Origin: an uncultured Bacteroidota bacterium
Lineage (GTDB): Bacteria > Bacteroidota > Bacteroidia > Bacteroidales > P3
Assembly: GCA_902777005.1 (NCBI GenBank)
Contig: CACYSB010000005.1
Span: 186,001 to 250,000 of the forward strand
DNA length: 64,000 nt
Reading direction: 5' to 3'
Below, one piece after another: positions 17,765 to 25,639 of this stretch; within the stretch, counting starts at the first letter, position 1; every line of letters begins with the position of its first letter. A program made the position numbers and the translations under genes. The notes beneath the pieces were generated by a model. The model searched no databases, was not told the origin of the DNA, and worked only from the letters and a program-made list of their open reading frames with translations.

Positions 17765-18379
17765 CTATATCTGTCCGCGTTCTATTGATATGCAGATGCG
17801 GTCTATCAGGTCGTCCTTCTTGTTGTGCTTTGGGTCGAAGGTATCCTTGAGGTTGTATCCGAAGAGCCTGGCCAAAGCCTGGTAGAGGCCTGCGCGCAGC
17901 GAGCCGCGCAACTCGCCGACAATCTTGTATGCCGAGCGGTTGGTCTCGCGGTCTATGAGCTTGATGAGCACAAGCCCTTGCGAGAAGGTATAGTTGGAGA
18001 GCTCGCCTTTGTAGTCGGCAAGCAGCTGACGTTCAGCTTCCTTGATGGCGGCACGGCGGTCCTTGCGTGGCAGGGCTGCTATCTCCACCTCCAGCTTGTC
18101 GAGGCGGCGTTTGCCCTCGATGGCATAGGGACGCATCAGGCGCACGTTGCGTATCAGCTTTGCGTTCTGCTTTATCTCCTTGGGTGTTAGCAACATGCCG
18201 CTGGAGTACACGGTGACCTCTTTGAGGTAGTACAGCGGTACGGTGTCCCCGTCCAGTACGGTGCCGAAAGTGTAGTGACCCTGCACGAGACTGGTGACGG
18301 GCGTCTGCCCGAAGGAAGTGCCGGCGGCGAGCATGGCCGCCAGTGCCAGTATGAGTCTGCTATTCTTCATCACTGTCAT
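17765..18379 (-). CDS. DUF4294 exported protein
   Basis: A 204-residue exported protein restricted to Bacteroidota. Signal peptide (residues 1-25, ending FGQ), then GDTVPLYYLKEVTVYS, LIRNVRLMRPYA and the C-terminal FSQGLVLIKLIDRETNRSAYKIVGELRGSLRAGLYQALARLFG, the conserved DUF4294 core. Function unknown; helical C-terminal half is highly basic. First gene of DUF4294-NlpC/P60-lipoprotein, suggesting an envelope role. A second ATG nine bases in could also be the start. Confidence 0.87.
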   Translation of the reverse strand: MTVMKNSRLILALAAMLAAGTSFGQTPVTSLVQGHYTFGTVLDGDTVPLYYLKEVTVYSSGMLLTPKEIKQNAKLIRNVRLMRPYAIEGKRRLDKLEVEIAALPRKDRRAAIKEAERQLLADYKGELSNYTFSQGLVLIKLIDRETNRSAYKIVGELRGSLRAGLYQALARLFGYNLKDTFDPKHNKKDDLIDRICISIERGQI

Positions 18380-18486
18380 CTTTAACGACGCTTTTGTTGA
18401 TTTAGTATGTCTGGAATATGTTTTCTTGCACTTGACGTGAATTGCCTTAGGTGGCCAATCCGGTCCGCTGTGACGCCCGTGGCGCT

Positions 18487-18577
18487 ACGCAGCCTCTCCG
18501 ACTCTGGTCCGACTGTTCAACGGTTGTTCGACGGTTTTTTGTCGGAGAGAGGTCGGAGAGGGGACGGAGAGGGGACG
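18487..18577 (+). repeat. 11-bp-phased palindromic array, copy C
   Basis: NCG triplets recur with exact 11-base spacing at 18487, 18498, 18509, 18520, 18531, 18542, 18553, 18564, 18575. Left units are of CTCCGACTGTT type, right units of GTCGGAGAG type, centred on a T6 run. In the divergent gap before the SPFH gene. The rest of this 350-base gap shows only the promoter box at 18663. Confidence 0.87.
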
Positions 18578-18662
18578 GGGAGATGTGGTGTTGAACGCTG
18601 CGAATTGTGTGTTAAATGTTGTTAAATTTGCAGTTTTGTTTTGCAGGTATCGGGAATGTTTG

Positions 18663-18670
18663 TATTTTTG
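18663..18670 (+). promoter_or_regulatory. Bacteroidota -7 promoter box for the SPFH-ABC operon
   Basis: TATTTTTG, 62 bases before the ATG at 18733, with TTTTGC about 20 bases upstream. Confidence 0.65.
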
Positions 18671-18732
18671 CAGTCGGAATGATATTGAAATGATATTAAC
18701 AAAACGACGATAAACAATTAAAAATAAGAAAT

Positions 18733-19695
18733 ATGGAAAGTAAAGAAGTTTTGAAAAAGATGAATGTCTGGAACAATGGTTTCCTGCATCTGGTTCTGAA
18801 TTTGGCCATGATGGTGCTGGCCATCTGGCTGTGTGTCATTGCCGGCGCCAAGGGGATGTCCGGTGCCGGCCTCGCTGGCGGACTGTTGTGGGTGGTGTGG
18901 GGGTTCCACCTGCCGGGCTTCATGGTGATACAGCCCAACCAGTGCCGTGTGCTGACCTTCTTCGGCCGCTACAGTGGAACCGTGACCGAAAACGGGTTCT
19001 TTTGGACCAATCCCTTCTACGTGAAGCGCAAACTCTCGTTGCGTGCCCGCAACATGGACGTGCCGCCCATCAAGGTGAACGACCGCGGCGGCAACCCCAT
19101 CATGATCGGCCTGGTGCTGGTGTGGCGCATCAAGGACACCTACAAAGCTTGCTTCAACATCGACGTTGAGACCACCACGCAGCCTGCCGCGAGCCGTCAG
19201 GTGACGGTGAACACCAACAGCACCACCGTGCAGCAGCAGCTGAAGGGCTACGACAACTTCGTGTCGGTGCAGAGCGACTCGGCACTGCGCAAGGTGGCGA
19301 GTCTCTACAGCTATGACAACCTCGAGGACAAGAACGAGGTGACGCTGCGCACCGGCGGCGAGGAGGTGAACCGCCGTCTGGAGCAGGAAATCAGCAAGCA
19401 CCTCGACATAGCCGGTATCGAGGTCGTGGAGGCGCGTATCAATTATCTCGCCTACGCGCAGGAGATTGCCAGCGTGATGCTCAAGCGCCAGCAGGCCGAG
19501 GCCATCATTGCCGCCCGCGAGAAGATTGTCGAGGGTGCTGTGTCGATGGTCGACATGGCCCTTAGGAAGCTGGCTGCCGACAAGGTGGTGGAGATGGACG
19601 AGGAACGCAAAGCCGCCATGGTGAGCAACCTGATGGTGGTGCTCTGCGGCGACGAAGGTGCCAGCCCGGTAATTAACACAGGAAGCATTTATTGA
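18733..19695 (+). CDS. SPFH (Band 7/prohibitin) membrane protein
   Basis: A 320-residue protein with two N-terminal hydrophobic segments (residues 16-36 and 40-62), then PNQCRVLTFFGRYSGTVTENGFFWTNPF, the SPFH domain, and an alpha-helical region ending in the AYAQEIASVMLKRQQAEAIIAAREKIVEGAVSM flotillin-like segment. SPFH proteins form large membrane rings that organise microdomains or control proteases. It is the first gene of a five-gene operon; only 2 bases separate it from the ABC ATPase gene, suggesting it scaffolds the transporter. Confidence 0.92.
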   Translation: MESKEVLKKMNVWNNGFLHLVLNLAMMVLAIWLCVIAGAKGMSGAGLAGGLLWVVWGFHLPGFMVIQPNQCRVLTFFGRYSGTVTENGFFWTNPFYVKRKLSLRARNMDVPPIKVNDRGGNPIMIGLVLVWRIKDTYKACFNIDVETTTQPAASRQVTVNTNSTTVQQQLKGYDNFVSVQSDSALRKVASLYSYDNLEDKNEVTLRTGGEEVNRRLEQEISKHLDIAGIEVVEARINYLAYAQEIASVMLKRQQAEAIIAAREKIVEGAVSMVDMALRKLAADKVVEMDEERKAAMVSNLMVVLCGDEGASPVINTGSIY

Positions 19696-19697
19696 TT

Positions 19698-20474
19698 ATG
19701 GAAGAGATACTGAAAGTGGAAGGGCTCAGCAAGACGTTCACGCTGAGCCGCAAGCAACAGAAGATAGAACGTACCGCCGCCAAGCGCAAGGTGGCGGTGG
19801 ACAACTTGACGTTCAACGCTGTGCGCGGCGAGATATTCGGCCTGCTGGGCCCCAACGGCGCTGGCAAGACCACCACGCTGCGCATGCTGAGCACCCTGAT
19901 AAAGCCCGACAGCGGCGACGCCGTGCTCGACGGCTGCAGCGTGGTGCGCCAGCCCGAGGAGGTGAGGGGCAAGATAGGCTTCCTCACCAGCGAGCTGAAG
20001 CTGGAAGACTTCTTCACACCCAACTACCTGTTCGACTTCTTCAGCGAGCTGCATGGCGTGGACCCCAACGTGTGTCGTGAGCGCAAGCAGAAGATGTTCG
20101 AGCGCTTCGGCATCGACAAGTTCGCCGAGGTGAAGGTGGCCAACCTCTCTACCGGCATGAAGCAGAAGCTGAGCCTGGTGATATCGCTGGTGCATGACCC
20201 CGAGGTCATCATCTTCGACGAGCCCACCAACGGCCTCGACGTGCTGACGGCACGCACGGTGACCGACTATCTGCAGGAGCTGCGCGGCGAAGGCAAGACG
20301 ATAATACTGAGCACGCATATCTTCAGCCTCGTGGAGCGCCTGTGCGACCGCGTGGGCATAATCATCGACGGCCGTCTGGTGGCCTGCGGAGCGCTGGACG
20401 AGGTGTGCAGCGGATTGAGCATCGAGGACCGTTTCTTCGAGATATACAAAGAAGTGAAAGGAGGTGAAGAATGA
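19698..20474 (+). CDS. ABC transporter ATP-binding protein, NatA/DRA type
   Basis: A 258-residue ATPase with Walker [11 protein letters not shown] (about residue 52), Q-loop region [17 protein letters not shown], signature [11 protein letters not shown], Walker [13 protein letters not shown] and the switch His in ILSTHIF. The N-terminal insertion [18 protein letters not shown] before the core strand is of NatA type. With the next gene it should form an ABC-2 exporter (Na+ or a drug/lipid). The ATG at 19698 is chosen over the TTG six bases upstream. Confidence 0.93.
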   Translation: MEEILKVEGLSKTFTLSRKQQKIERTAAKRKVAVDNLTFNAVRGEIFGLLGPNGAGKTTTLRMLSTLIKPDSGDAVLDGCSVVRQPEEVRGKIGFLTSELKLEDFFTPNYLFDFFSELHGVDPNVCRERKQKMFERFGIDKFAEVKVANLSTGMKQKLSLVISLVHDPEVIIFDEPTNGLDVLTARTVTDYLQELRGEGKTIILSTHIFSLVERLCDRVGIIIDGRLVACGALDEVCSGLSIEDRFFEIYKEVKGGEE

Positions 20475-21652
20475 AAAGCAATACATGGACAATAATAAAG
20501 AAAGAGTTCGCGCGCTTCTTCGGCGACCGCCAGCTGCTGTTCACTACTGTGATTATGCCCGGCCTGCTGATATATATCATCTACAGCCTTATGGGCAGCG
20601 GCATACAGAAGATGGTCACCGAGGGTGCCGGCGAGGTGGTGACGATGCGCGTGGAGAATATGCCCGAAAGCTTGGCGCCTGTCATTGCCAGCATGGACAG
20701 CAGTCTGGTGGTGGTGCAGCAGCCGGTGACCGAGGCCGACATTGCACTGCTCGAGGACAAGGAACTCAACGCCGTGCTGGTGCGCTTCCCCGAAAGGTTC
20801 GACGAGGTGGTATTCGGCAAGAATGAAGTGGCCGGTGAGGCTTTGCCCAACGTGGAGATATACTACAACAGCACCAACAATGCCGCCAGCCGCGTGTATA
20901 TGGTGATGAACACTATGTTGGGTAACATAGGCCGCACCTTCACGGTCAATGTGCCGCAGGAGGAGGGCCAGCGTTTCGACCAGGCCACCGACGAGAGCAT
21001 AGGAGCTATGATTTGGAGCAAGATACTGCCTATGCTGATAATAATGATGCTCTTCAGCGGCGTGATGGCCATAGCGCCCAGCAGCATAGCCGGTGAGAAG
21101 GAGCGCGGCACCATTGCCACACTGCTCGTCACTCCCATGCGACGCAACGAGCTGGCGCTGGGCAAGATTGTTTCGCTCAGCGGCATAGCGTTGCTCAGCG
21201 GTATCTCCAGCTTCATAGGCATAGCCCTCTCGCTGCCCAAGATGGTGGGCATCGGCGAGGCCGCTGACCTCGGCTTCAATTACACCACCAGCGACTACAT
21301 AGCCCTGCTGCTTGTCATCCTCGCTTCGGTGCTCATTATGGCCTCGGCGGTCAGCCTGCTGTCGGCCCTGGCCAAGGATGTGAAGAACGCCGGCACCATG
21401 GTGACGCCCTTCATGTTGGTTGTGATGCTCGCAGGCCTTCTTCCTATGTTCCAGAATGGTGCCGCCGAGTCGCTGGGAGTCTACCTCATACCCTTCTACA
21501 ACAGCATCGAGGTGATGACGGCGGTTTTCTCGCATGAGCTCGCATGGACGCCGTTGATAGTCACAATGGTGTCCGACCTGGTGTACACCGGCATTGCCGT
21601 TTGGGGCTTGACCCGTATGTTCAACAGTGAGAAAGTTATGTTCTCAAAATGA
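20471..21652 (+). CDS. ABC-2 type permease, NatB-like
   Basis: A 393-residue membrane subunit: one N-terminal helix (residues about 22-42), a large extracytoplasmic domain of about 150 residues, then five helices from about residue 178 including MIWSKILPMLIIMMLFSGVMAIAPSSIAGEKERGTIATLLVTPMRRNELALGK, whose EKERGT-LLVTP element is the conserved coupling motif of ABC-2/NatB permeases. Overlaps both neighbours by 4 bases, so the ATPase, permease and small regulator are translationally coupled. Confidence 0.93.
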   Translation: MKSNTWTIIKKEFARFFGDRQLLFTTVIMPGLLIYIIYSLMGSGIQKMVTEGAGEVVTMRVENMPESLAPVIASMDSSLVVVQQPVTEADIALLEDKELNAVLVRFPERFDEVVFGKNEVAGEALPNVEIYYNSTNNAASRVYMVMNTMLGNIGRTFTVNVPQEEGQRFDQATDESIGAMIWSKILPMLIIMMLFSGVMAIAPSSIAGEKERGTIATLLVTPMRRNELALGKIVSLSGIALLSGISSFIGIALSLPKMVGIGEAADLGFNYTTSDYIALLLVILASVLIMASAVSLLSALAKDVKNAGTMVTPFMLVVMLAGLLPMFQNGAAESLGVYLIPFYNSIEVMTAVFSHELAWTPLIVTMVSDLVYTGIAVWGLTRMFNSEKVMFSK

Positions 21653-21807
21653 AGAAGAACTTTGCACTACGGCTTGACACAGAAGTCTACGACGCCATTG
21701 AGAAATGGGCCGCGGACGAGTTCCGCAGTGCCAATGGGCAGATAGAATGGATAATAGCCGAGGCCCTAAAAAAGGCCAAGCGGATGCCTAAAAAGAAACA
21801 AGAATGA
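21649..21807 (+). CDS. 52-residue Arc-type ribbon-helix-helix protein
   Basis: A small frame with ATG at 21649 (overlapping the permease stop) and TGA at 21805-21807 (overlapping the next ATG). The product starts MKKNFALRLDTEVYDAIEKW, followed by RSANGQIEWIIAEALKKA: an N-terminal beta strand with alternating residues (FALRLD), helix, NGQI turn and second helix, as in Arc/Mnt repressors and HicB-like antitoxin DNA-binding parts. Probably a DNA-binding dimer controlling this operon. Its tight coupling on both sides, and lack of a toxin gene, argue against a free toxin-antitoxin pair. Confidence 0.85.
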   Translation: MKKNFALRLDTEVYDAIEKWAADEFRSANGQIEWIIAEALKKAKRMPKKKQE

Positions 21808-23138
21808 AGAAGATTGCAATAGCAATGATGCTGTGCGTGGGTTTTACGGCCCACGCACAGTGGTTTACAGGAATGAGTAAGCAGACGGGACTGGTGTTGT
21901 GCATACACTTGACGGATTCAGTGGCGGAGATTTACAGTCCGCTGCAGACGCAGGCGGCGATACCGGTGAGCCGATGGAGCTTGCGTAACGATACGCTGCG
22001 AATAGAATGCAGTGGCATTGGGTTCAAGACGGTGCTGTCGCGCGATGCCGATGGCTGGAGTGGCTACTGGAAGCAGGGCTTCATGAAAGAGAACATCAGT
22101 TTTGCGCCAACCGACACTTTGTACCAGCTGCGCCGTCCGCAGACGCCAGTGGCACCGTATGGCTTTGACGAGGAGACCATAACAGCCGACTACACCGACA
22201 GCCGAGGCAATGCCGTACATCTGGAGGGTTCGCTCACCTATCCGAAGGGCGGTGGCCGCTATCCTTGCGTGGTGCTGGTCAGTGGCAGTGGTCAGCAGAA
22301 CCGCGACGAAGAGATTATGCATCACAAGCCTTTCCTGGTGCTGGCCGACTACTTGGCGTCGCGGGGTATTGCCGTGCTACGCTATGACGACCGTGGCGTA
22401 GGAGCCTCGACGGGGGTACTCGACAGTTCCGACACACGCCTCTTCGCCGAGGATGCTGAGGCAATGTTCCGTGCTGTGAAAGGCAACCGGCATGTGGACG
22501 CCAAGCGCTTAGGCATGGGTGGCCACAGCGAAGGCGGTGTCATAGCACCAATGGTGGCGGCACGTAACAAGGATGTGAACTTCGTGGTGATGCTTGCCGG
22601 ACAAGGATGCAGTGGCATGGAGGTGATGGTGCAACAGAATGAAGCCCTCTTCCGTGCCCGAGGTGTGAGTGAACGTCTCTGCAAGGTGCGTGGCGCTTGC
22701 ATGAGGGAGTTGATGGGCTTGCCGCAAGGAAGCACGATAAAAGAGTATCAGGCCGTGATAGTGCGCCACATAGATGGTCTTACTAAGTCGGAGGCCGACA
22801 GCGTGGAGTTGAAGAAAGGTATGGCTCACGCCGTGAAGCAGCAGTTGGACACGCGCTGGATGAGGAGCTTCATAGCGCTCGACCCGGCAGAGTATTTGCC
22901 AAAGGTAAAGTGTCCTGTGCTGGCGTTGAACGGTATGAAAGATTGTCAGGTATTGGCCGAATCTAACCTGCGGCGCATCAAAGAACTATGCCCAAAGGCG
23001 GACTGCCGTTCTATGGAGGGGTTGAACCATTTGTTTCAGCATTGCGCTACTGGCGATGCGGCGGAGTATATGCTGATAGAGGAGACTATTGCGCCGGAGG
23101 CTATGAAGGCAGTGGCAGACTGGATATTGGCACAGTAA
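21804..23138 (+). CDS. Secreted alpha/beta hydrolase (S9/acyl-peptidase-like)
   Basis: A 444-residue exported protein: signal peptide (residues 1-19, ending AHA), an N-terminal beta domain of about 110 residues, then an alpha/beta hydrolase fold with oxyanion region VVLVSGSGQQNRDEE, RGIAVLRYDDRGVG, and the nucleophile elbow GHSEGG (about residue 237); the last catalytic residues would be Asp in LNGMKDCQV and His in GLNHLF. Predicted esterase or peptidase in the periplasm. It overlaps the ribbon-helix-helix gene by 4 bases and meets the convergent kinase gene with no base between stop codons. Confidence 0.9.
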   Translation: MKKIAIAMMLCVGFTAHAQWFTGMSKQTGLVLCIHLTDSVAEIYSPLQTQAAIPVSRWSLRNDTLRIECSGIGFKTVLSRDADGWSGYWKQGFMKENISFAPTDTLYQLRRPQTPVAPYGFDEETITADYTDSRGNAVHLEGSLTYPKGGGRYPCVVLVSGSGQQNRDEEIMHHKPFLVLADYLASRGIAVLRYDDRGVGASTGVLDSSDTRLFAEDAEAMFRAVKGNRHVDAKRLGMGGHSEGGVIAPMVAARNKDVNFVVMLAGQGCSGMEVMVQQNEALFRARGVSERLCKVRGACMRELMGLPQGSTIKEYQAVIVRHIDGLTKSEADSVELKKGMAHAVKQQLDTRWMRSFIALDPAEYLPKVKCPVLALNGMKDCQVLAESNLRRIKELCPKADCRSMEGLNHLFQHCATGDAAEYMLIEETIAPEAMKAVADWILAQ

Positions 23139-24365
23139 TCAGCCATTTATGGGTAGGCTTACTGTGAATGTGGAGCCATCGCCAGGATTACTCTCGACGG
23201 CGATATGGCCGTGGTGCAGGTGCACCACTTGGGCAACGTAGTTGAGGCCAATGCCGAAGCCTTTGACATTATGCACATTGCCCGTGGATACACGGTAGAA
23301 TTTCTCGAAGATATGCTTCTGGTCGGCTTTGCTGATGCCGATGCCGTGGTCTTTGACTCTCAAGAGGAAGTGTTTGCCGTCGGTTGCGGTGCTGACGATG
23401 ATGTGGGGGGCGCCGGTTGAGTACTTGATGCCGTTGTCGACAAGGTTGTAGATGAGATTGGTCATGTGCAGCTCGTCAGCAAAGATGACGGACGGGTCGG
23501 CGTCGAGGTGAGTCTCTACTATGCCGTTGCGGTTGGCAAAGGTAAGCTTGAAACTGTTGAGTACTTTGCATACTAGAGCGTTGACGTCCACCTCCTTGGG
23601 GTTGATGGTGAAGTTCTTGTTTGACATCTTTGCACTCTGGAGGATAGTCTCTACGAGGACACGCATACGCTGATTCTCGTCGGCTACGATGCCGATGAAG
23701 TTTGAGCGTGAGGCTGCATCTTGCGAGATACTGTCGTCACTCAGCATTTCGCATGCAAGACTGATGGTGGAGATGGGTGTCTTGATCTCGTGGGTCATGT
23801 TATTAATAAACTCGCTTTTCATCTGATCAAGCTTTCGCTGGTTGGAGATGGTGCGCAGAGATATGAAGAACATGACGGCAATGACGAGTATGAGGAAAAT
23901 ACTCATATAGAGGTATATGGATGGGTTCCGTTGCAGGAAGAGGTCGGCCCATGAGAAGCTGAGAATGATGAAGAACTGGTTGGTAGATACCACGCCTTGG
24001 GGGCGGAAACTATAGCGGTAAGGTGAGTTGGAGAGGTCGTCCTCATGGCGAGGGTCGGAACTGTAGAGGAACGAACCTTGCGAGCCGTCATATACACCGA
24101 TTACAGGATGCAGGTCGATGCCGTTGATGATGAGTTCATCTACAATGAGTGAGTCGAGGTCTTGATAGTTAAAGATGGTTGCTGCATTAGGATTGTCGTT
24201 GTCAAGCTGGTTTATTACATCCTCCATGGCGTTGCCTACGCTGACACTGAACATATTGTCGCTAATTGATAGTGTGCGGCGTGTTTGCACAAGTTGAATG
24301 ACCACCAAACTGACGGCCGCAAGGGCGAAAATGGATATTATGACGACTCTGAACCAACGTTTCAT
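23139..24365 (-). CDS. Membrane sensor histidine kinase (orphan)
   Basis: A 408-residue kinase: first helix residues 8-26, periplasmic sensing region of about 110 residues, second helix near 147-168, then HisKA with the phospho-accepting His in MTHEIKTPIST (about residue 190) and HATPase_c with NLVDNGIKYS (N box), VKDHGIGIS (G1) and KGFGIGLNYV (G2). Autophosphorylation machinery is intact. No response-regulator gene lies next to it, which is unusual for this RagA/BaeS-like class in Bacteroidota. It is divergent from mtnN. Confidence 0.93.
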   Translation of the reverse strand: MKRWFRVVIISIFALAAVSLVVIQLVQTRRTLSISDNMFSVSVGNAMEDVINQLDNDNPNAATIFNYQDLDSLIVDELIINGIDLHPVIGVYDGSQGSFLYSSDPRHEDDLSNSPYRYSFRPQGVVSTNQFFIILSFSWADLFLQRNPSIYLYMSIFLILVIAVMFFISLRTISNQRKLDQMKSEFINNMTHEIKTPISTISLACEMLSDDSISQDAASRSNFIGIVADENQRMRVLVETILQSAKMSNKNFTINPKEVDVNALVCKVLNSFKLTFANRNGIVETHLDADPSVIFADELHMTNLIYNLVDNGIKYSTGAPHIIVSTATDGKHFLLRVKDHGIGISKADQKHIFEKFYRVSTGNVHNVKGFGIGLNYVAQVVHLHHGHIAVESNPGDGSTFTVSLPING

Positions 24366-24453
24366 AAGCTGTTGTTGATATTTTAAGATGTTCTTATAAC
24401 GTGTGTTAAGGAATAATATTATGGCGTGTCACGCTAAATATCAAAAAAAGTCG

Positions 24454-24461
24454 TATTTTTG
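24454..24461 (+). promoter_or_regulatory. -7 promoter box for mtnN-luxS, near-leaderless
   Basis: TATTTTTG ending 8 bases before the mtnN ATG, leaving a leader of at most a few bases. Confidence 0.65.
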
Positions 24462-24469
24462 CAAACGAT

Positions 24470-25132
24470 ATGAAGATAGGTGTTATAATAGCAATGGACA
24501 TAGAGTATCGCCAGATGCACGATGCAATAGGTGGCGATACGGGTCTTTTGGGTAACAATGAAATAGTGCTGTGGCAGTGTGGTATTGGCAAGGTCAATGC
24601 TGCGGTGGGTACTATGCGCTTGGTGCAGCAGCACCACCCAGACGTCATCATCAGCACAGGGCTTGCCGGTGGCATTGACCCGCTTATGAAGGTGATGGAT
24701 GTGATGGCTGCAACACAATGCGTTTATCACGATGTTGATTGTGGGGGACTTGGCTCTGTCCACGGTCAGGTGCAGGGGTTGCCGGCACGTTATGATGCAG
24801 CCCAGCACCTTGTTGACACGGCGCTTAAGGTTCCACGAGAAGAAGGTGAACGTCTTATGACCGGACTAATATGTACAGGCGATCAGTTTATCACTGACCG
24901 TGAGCGTCAGAATGTCATTAAGCGCCATTTCCCCGACGGACTGGCATGCGATATGGAGAGTGCAGCCATTGCGCAGACGTGCTATTTGATGAATATTCCG
25001 TTCATGAGCCTTCGTGTCATCAGTGATACGCCCGGCAATACAGAGAACCATCAGCAGCAGTGGGATGATTTCCTCGCCTCGATGTGCGACCGCTCGTTCC
25101 GCTTCGTTAATAAGTATCTTGGATTATTGTAA
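24470..25132 (+). CDS. mtnN: 5'-methylthioadenosine/S-adenosylhomocysteine nucleosidase
   Basis: A 220-residue purine-nucleoside phosphorylase-fold enzyme: MKIGVIIAMDIEYRQM (Glu/Asp near the N-terminus), GIGKVNAAVGT, STGLAGGI, the ACDMESAAIAQTC segment with the ribose-binding MetGlu, and VISDTPGN with the catalytic Asp. It cleaves SAH to S-ribosylhomocysteine plus adenine, and MTA likewise. The next gene, luxS, uses its product, so this operon is the two-step detoxification of SAH. Slightly shorter (220) than the 230-residue norm. Confidence 0.95.
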   Translation: MKIGVIIAMDIEYRQMHDAIGGDTGLLGNNEIVLWQCGIGKVNAAVGTMRLVQQHHPDVIISTGLAGGIDPLMKVMDVMAATQCVYHDVDCGGLGSVHGQVQGLPARYDAAQHLVDTALKVPREEGERLMTGLICTGDQFITDRERQNVIKRHFPDGLACDMESAAIAQTCYLMNIPFMSLRVISDTPGNTENHQQQWDDFLASMCDRSFRFVNKYLGLL

Positions 25133-25137
25133 GTTAT

Positions 25138-25632
25138 ATGGAAGTAATACAGAGTTTCACCATCGACCATACCCACTTGAAGCCTGGTATATATGTGTCA
25201 CGTATAGACAAGGGGTTTACGACCTTTGATCTTCGCATCACCGAGCCCAACCAAGAACCTGCAGTGGCTCCGGCAGCCATGCACAGCCTTGAACACTTGA
25301 TGGCTACATGGTTCCGAAATTCGGGGGCCAAAGACGATGTGGTATATGTTGGTCCAATGGGATGCCTTACCGGCATGTATATCATAATGACAGGTAATTA
25401 CACTGTCGAGGATATGCGCCAACTCACCATGCAATGTCTTGAATGGATATTGACCCAGAAGGAAGTTCCTGCTACTACACCGGAGACTTGTGGCAACTAC
25501 CTCCTACATGACTTGCCTATGTGCCACTGGGAGAGCCGTCGCTACCTTGAACGCCTGAAAAACGACTTTCACAGCGAGTACACCAAGCTGCAGGTCACGC
25601 TGAAGGACGGCAAGGTGTTTGCCGACGCCTAA
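25138..25632 (+). CDS. luxS: S-ribosylhomocysteine lyase, autoinducer-2 synthesis
   Basis: A 164-residue LuxS. Metal ligands are in HSLEHLMATW (His-x3-His, residues about 55-59) and in the TCGNYLLHDL segment (Cys about 125); GPMGCLTGMY contains the catalytic Cys (about 84). It cuts S-ribosylhomocysteine to homocysteine and DPD, the precursor of AI-2. Coupled to mtnN by 5 bases. The convergent PagL-like gene starts its stop 7 bases later. Confidence 0.97.
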   Translation: MEVIQSFTIDHTHLKPGIYVSRIDKGFTTFDLRITEPNQEPAVAPAAMHSLEHLMATWFRNSGAKDDVVYVGPMGCLTGMYIIMTGNYTVEDMRQLTMQCLEWILTQKEVPATTPETCGNYLLHDLPMCHWESRRYLERLKNDFHSEYTKLQVTLKDGKVFADA

Positions 25633-25639
25633 TGTTTAA

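Noticed and set aside
18487-18577. Intrinsic terminator
   Set aside because: The palindromic core is followed by G-rich sequence rather than a T run on either strand; it matches the 11-bp element.
21649-21807. Toxin-antitoxin pair
   Set aside because: The small ribbon-helix-helix protein has no adjacent toxin; it overlaps transporter and hydrolase genes instead.
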